Made by a program: the position numbers and the translations under genes. From Rhodococcus sovatensis (lineage in GTDB: Bacteria > Actinomycetota > Actinomycetes > Mycobacteriales > Mycobacteriaceae), in contig NZ_CP147846.1 in NCBI RefSeq assembly GCF_037327425.1, positions 3,348,001-3,412,000 on the forward strand: a stretch of DNA of 64,000 nt, written 5' to 3'. Within the stretch, counting starts at the first letter, position 1. Every line of letters starts with the position of its first letter. Of this stretch, positions 61,537 to 64,000 are shown one piece after another. A model generated the notes under the pieces. It saw only the letters and a program-made list of their open reading frames with translations, searched no databases and was not told the DNA's origin.

Positions 61537-62178
61537 TCACTCCGCCGCCGCACCGGCTCCGAGGAGCGCCGCGATCGTGCTCGGCGCGAGGGCCACGGCA
61601 GGCAGGGCTCCGACGTTGAGTTCGATGAGGTCGTCCCTGCTGATCTGAGGATTACGCAACCACGAGATGGTGGCCTCCTCGACGAACGCGATCCAGCCTC
61701 GTACTGCTAGTTCCGTGGCCGGGTTGGCCTCGACGTTCAGCGTGTACAGGTTCGCGACGGTTCGGTCGGCCATGGTCGTGCGGGTCTCCTCGAACACTCG
61801 GCGCATATCGGGGTCTCCCGTCGCCGATCCACGCAGCAACGACAGGAACGTTTCTCGATTCTCGGTTACGTAGTCGACATAGTTCGCGATCGAATCCCGC
61901 AGCGTTTCGTAGGGCCCGAGAGTCATATCCGGTGCCGTGCGCTCGAGCATGGTCTTGCTGGCTTCACGGACGATCGCGAGGTGAAAGTCCTGCTTCGAGG
62001 AAAAGTAGTGAAACAGCAGCCCCCGCGAAACTCCGGCCTGATCGGCGATGTCTTCGACGGATACCTGCTCCAGGGGGCGGTCCGCCAGCATTTCCGTACC
62101 GAGCTCGATCAGCTGGGCACGCCGCTCTTCCGGGCTCATCCGAGTTCGCTTGATTGCTGGGTTGTTCACACTCGCCAT
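61537..62178 (-). CDS. TetR-family regulator, divergent from flavin monooxygenase
   Basis: A 213-aa regulator with VSVEDIADQAGVSRGLLFHYF as its helix-turn-helix and a long ligand domain. ATG 62178. It is divergent from a Baeyer-Villiger-type monooxygenase with a dyad between them, an arrangement like EthR/EthA of M. tuberculosis. The likely targets are that monooxygenase and the SDR following it. Confidence 0.88.
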   Translation of the reverse strand: MASVNNPAIKRTRMSPEERRAQLIELGTEMLADRPLEQVSVEDIADQAGVSRGLLFHYFSSKQDFHLAIVREASKTMLERTAPDMTLGPYETLRDSIANYVDYVTENRETFLSLLRGSATGDPDMRRVFEETRTTMADRTVANLYTLNVEANPATELAVRGWIAFVEEATISWLRNPQISRDDLIELNVGALPAVALAPSTIAALLGAGAAAE

Positions 62179-62191
62179 GCAACCAGCTTAC

Positions 62192-62225
62192 TGAATGACA
62201 GTCAATAACTATTGACTCACACTCA
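62192..62225. promoter_or_regulatory. TetR operator between the regulator and the monooxygenase
   Basis: The core AGTCAATAACTATTGACT (62200-62217) is a perfect dyad around a 2-base centre. The outer 16-base arms (62192-62207 and 62210-62225) match in 13 of 16 pairs. It lies in the 69-base gap of the divergent pair. Confidence 0.8.
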
Positions 62226-62247
62226 ATAAGCTCCTATTCTCGTTTTC

Positions 62248-63813
62248 ATGAGTCTTTCCGTAACAGATACTTCGGAGCGCGTGACGGCCCCGCGCCAGGT
62301 CGACACAGTCATCATCGGCAGCGGCTTCGCCGGCCTCGGGGCAGCGATCAAGCTGACCCAGAAAGGCAAGAACAACTTCCTCGTACTCGAAAGAGGCAGC
62401 GATGTCGGTGGGACGTGGCGCGACAACACGTACCCGGGCGCAGCGTGCGACGTGCCGTCTCACCTGTACTCGTACTCGTTCGCACTCAATCCGGACTGGA
62501 CTCGCTCGTTCTCGACTCAGCCCGAGATTCAGAAGTACATCTCTTCTGTTGCACGAAAGTACAACGTCCTGAGCAAGCATGTCTTCAATTCCGACGTCAC
62601 GTCGGTGACCTGGGACGAGAACACCCACCGCTGGAACATCATCGCAAGCACCGGTGAGTACACGGCCAAGGTCGTCGTCACCGCAGTAGGCGCACTGTGC
62701 GAGCCGAACCTCCCGCCGATCAAGGGCATCGAAGGATTCGAAGGCGACGTCTTCCACTCCGCACAGTGGAACCACGACGTCTCGCTGGCAGGCAAGCGTG
62801 TCGCGATCATCGGCACTGGTGCGTCGGCGATCCAGATCGTGCCTGCCATCGCGGACAAGGTGGAGCGCCTCGACGTGTACCAACGCACCGCACCGTGGAT
62901 CCTCCCCCGCTTCGATCGCGAATACACCGGCATCGAGAAGTTCGCTTTCAAGCGCATTCCCGGTGTCCAGCGACTGTCTCGCACCGCTATCTACGCGGCT
63001 CGGGAAACACAGGTCGTCGGGCTGGCCAAGAAGCCCGCCCTGATGCGGATGTTCGAGGTCATCGCCAAGAAGCAGATCAGCAAGGGCATCAAGGACAAGT
63101 CGCTGCGCAAGAAGGTCACGCCGAACTTCCGCATCGGCTGCAAGCGCATGCTGATCTCGAACGCGTACTACCCCGCACTCGATCGATCCAACGTCGACCT
63201 CGTCACGGACGGGATCGTAGAGGTCAAGGCGAACTCCATCGTCTCCGCCGATGGCACCGAACGTGAGATCGACGCACTGATCGTCGCGACCGGATTCCAC
63301 GTCACGGATTCGCCTGCCTACCAGGGCATCTACGGAACAGGCGGCAAGACGCTCGCGCAGACGTTCGAGGAAGAAGGCCAGCAGGGCTACAAGGGTGCCG
63401 CGGTCGCGGGCTTCCCCAACATGTTCTTCCTCGTCGGGCCCAACACCGGCCTCGGACACACCTCGATGGTGTTCATGATCGAATCGCAGCTCAATTACGT
63501 CATCGACGCGTTGGACACGATCGAGAAGCACGGCATCGGGCAGATCGAAGTCCGCAAGGACGTGCAGGACGATTACAACGCCGACCTGCAGGATCGCATG
63601 GCGAACAGCGTCTGGATGAACGGTGGCTGCGCCAGCTGGTACCTCGACAAGCACGGGAACAACACGACGCTGTGGCCGGACTTCACGTTCCGATTCCGCG
63701 CGATCACCAGAAAATTCGACCTCGCGGCGTACCGTAGCGTCGCGGCATCCGATCTCCCAACACCAGCCGTCGGCGCCACCGCCGACAACGACATCGAGGT
63801 AGCAGCACAGTGA
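62248..63813 (+). CDS. Flavin-containing monooxygenase of the Baeyer-Villiger type
   Basis: A 521-aa FAD/NADPH oxygenase. GSGFAGLGAAIKL (FAD) and IIGTGASAIQIVPAIADKV (NADPH) are Rossmann sites, and FEGDVFHSAQW follows the BVMO fingerprint FxGxxxHxxxW. It should insert oxygen into ketones or oxidise S/N atoms (as EthA does). The SDR gene overlaps its stop by 4 bases (GTGA), suggesting a ketone-producing partner dehydrogenase. It is probably derepressed by the ligand of the divergent TetR. Confidence 0.92.
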   Translation: MSLSVTDTSERVTAPRQVDTVIIGSGFAGLGAAIKLTQKGKNNFLVLERGSDVGGTWRDNTYPGAACDVPSHLYSYSFALNPDWTRSFSTQPEIQKYISSVARKYNVLSKHVFNSDVTSVTWDENTHRWNIIASTGEYTAKVVVTAVGALCEPNLPPIKGIEGFEGDVFHSAQWNHDVSLAGKRVAIIGTGASAIQIVPAIADKVERLDVYQRTAPWILPRFDREYTGIEKFAFKRIPGVQRLSRTAIYAARETQVVGLAKKPALMRMFEVIAKKQISKGIKDKSLRKKVTPNFRIGCKRMLISNAYYPALDRSNVDLVTDGIVEVKANSIVSADGTEREIDALIVATGFHVTDSPAYQGIYGTGGKTLAQTFEEEGQQGYKGAAVAGFPNMFFLVGPNTGLGHTSMVFMIESQLNYVIDALDTIEKHGIGQIEVRKDVQDDYNADLQDRMANSVWMNGGCASWYLDKHGNNTTLWPDFTFRFRAITRKFDLAAYRSVAASDLPTPAVGATADNDIEVAAQ

Positions 63814-64000
63814 GCACAACATTCGCAGGCAAAGTTGCCGTAGTCACCGGCGCGGGATCCGGTATCGGACGCGCGCTCGCGCTCAATCTCGCCGAACGCG
63901 GCGCCAAGCTGGCACTGTCGGACGTCGACGTGAACGGTCTGGAAGAGACTGTCCGTCAGGTCGAAGCACTCGGCGCTGAGGTTGCCTCGCAGTTCCTCGA
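63810..64000 (+). CDS. Short-chain dehydrogenase, N-terminal part (cut by window end)
   Basis: The first 63 codons of an SDR: TFAGKVAVVTGAGSGIGRAL holds the NAD(P) glycine motif and LALSDVDVNGLEETV the cofactor-specificity Asp. GTG 63810 overlaps the monooxygenase stop, so it is the next gene of that operon. It may supply the ketone substrate for the monooxygenase (inference). Confidence 0.85.
   Translation, partial: MSTTFAGKVAVVTGAGSGIGRALALNLAERGAKLALSDVDVNGLEETVRQVEALGAEVASQFL

Noticed and set aside
1..64000. Prophage, IS element or defence island
   Set aside because: No transposase, integrase, phage structural gene, restriction or toxin-antitoxin pair was recognised. The RecB-type nuclease/helicase is a common housekeeping-like actinobacterial gene.

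Overview
The window is high-GC actinobacterial chromosome, most like Rhodococcus or a close relative. The evidence is strong G/C preference at third codon positions, many GTG starts, a combined E1/E2 2-oxoglutarate enzyme (Kgd), mycothiol-type accessory enzymes, F420-type (LLM) oxidoreductase, TetR-rich gene pairs and many acyl-CoA enzymes. The genus is my inference; no rRNA or tRNA gene is present to test it. I see no prophage, CRISPR array, transposase or integrase. The genes look like ordinary chromosomal and accessory metabolism.

Layout. 1-4.7 kb: the end of an acyl-CoA carboxylase-like gene, a strong terminator, then a minus-strand run of pseudouridine synthase, tRNA hydroxylase TrhO, PhoD phosphatase and an orphan ParA ATPase. 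4.8-10 kb: an iron-sulfur photolyase, a GbsR/MarR regulator, a siderophore-binding lipoprotein with an IdeR-like box, an SDR/SRPBCC pair and a TetR gene divergent from an MFS exporter. 11.5-19 kb: DinB-like protein, quinone reductase, methyltransferase, VanZ, a Stealth phosphotransferase that lacks a normal upstream start codon, a MerR/hydrolase pair with a 19-bp-spacer promoter, a cyclic-nucleotide phosphodiesterase and a secreted hydrolase. 19-30 kb: a paired acyl-CoA dehydrogenase operon, phosphatase/RidA, a polar amino-acid ABC importer, a three-subunit molybdenum hydroxylase and a type-B esterase. 30-41.8 kb: DEAD-box helicase, long-chain acyl-CoA synthetase, lipase, RecB-nuclease/helicase, PLP aldolase, TetR and aldonolactone oxidase. 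42-51.5 kb: membrane-anchored sulfite-oxidase-like protein, adenine deaminase, enoyl-CoA hydratase, acyl-CoA dehydrogenase, cold-shock protein, GNAT, glutathionyl-hydroquinone-reductase-like protein, VOC/AraC, an EcsC-like protein and an LLM oxidoreductase. 51.7-64 kb: a two-gene ABC exporter, a fused four-domain ABC exporter, kgd with a 23-bp-stem terminator, and TetR divergent from a Baeyer-Villiger-type monooxygenase plus an SDR.

The most unusual signal is non-coding. Seven copies of one palindromic element lie in seven different intergenic gaps (about 12.0, 13.2, 19.1, 24.9, 28.6, 41.8 and 46.4 kb). Each has a roughly 20-bp imperfect stem built on CAGTGGCACGGTTGAGTGC. The stem is flanked by a small satellite hairpin whose loop is always GGA (TCC when on the left side), while its stem sequence changes from copy to copy with pairing kept. 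Six of the seven follow a gene's 3' end closely. Some copies carry tandem duplications of the satellite part. I know of no name for this family; it behaves like a structured intergenic repeat, a terminator/attenuator or a REP/MITE-like element.
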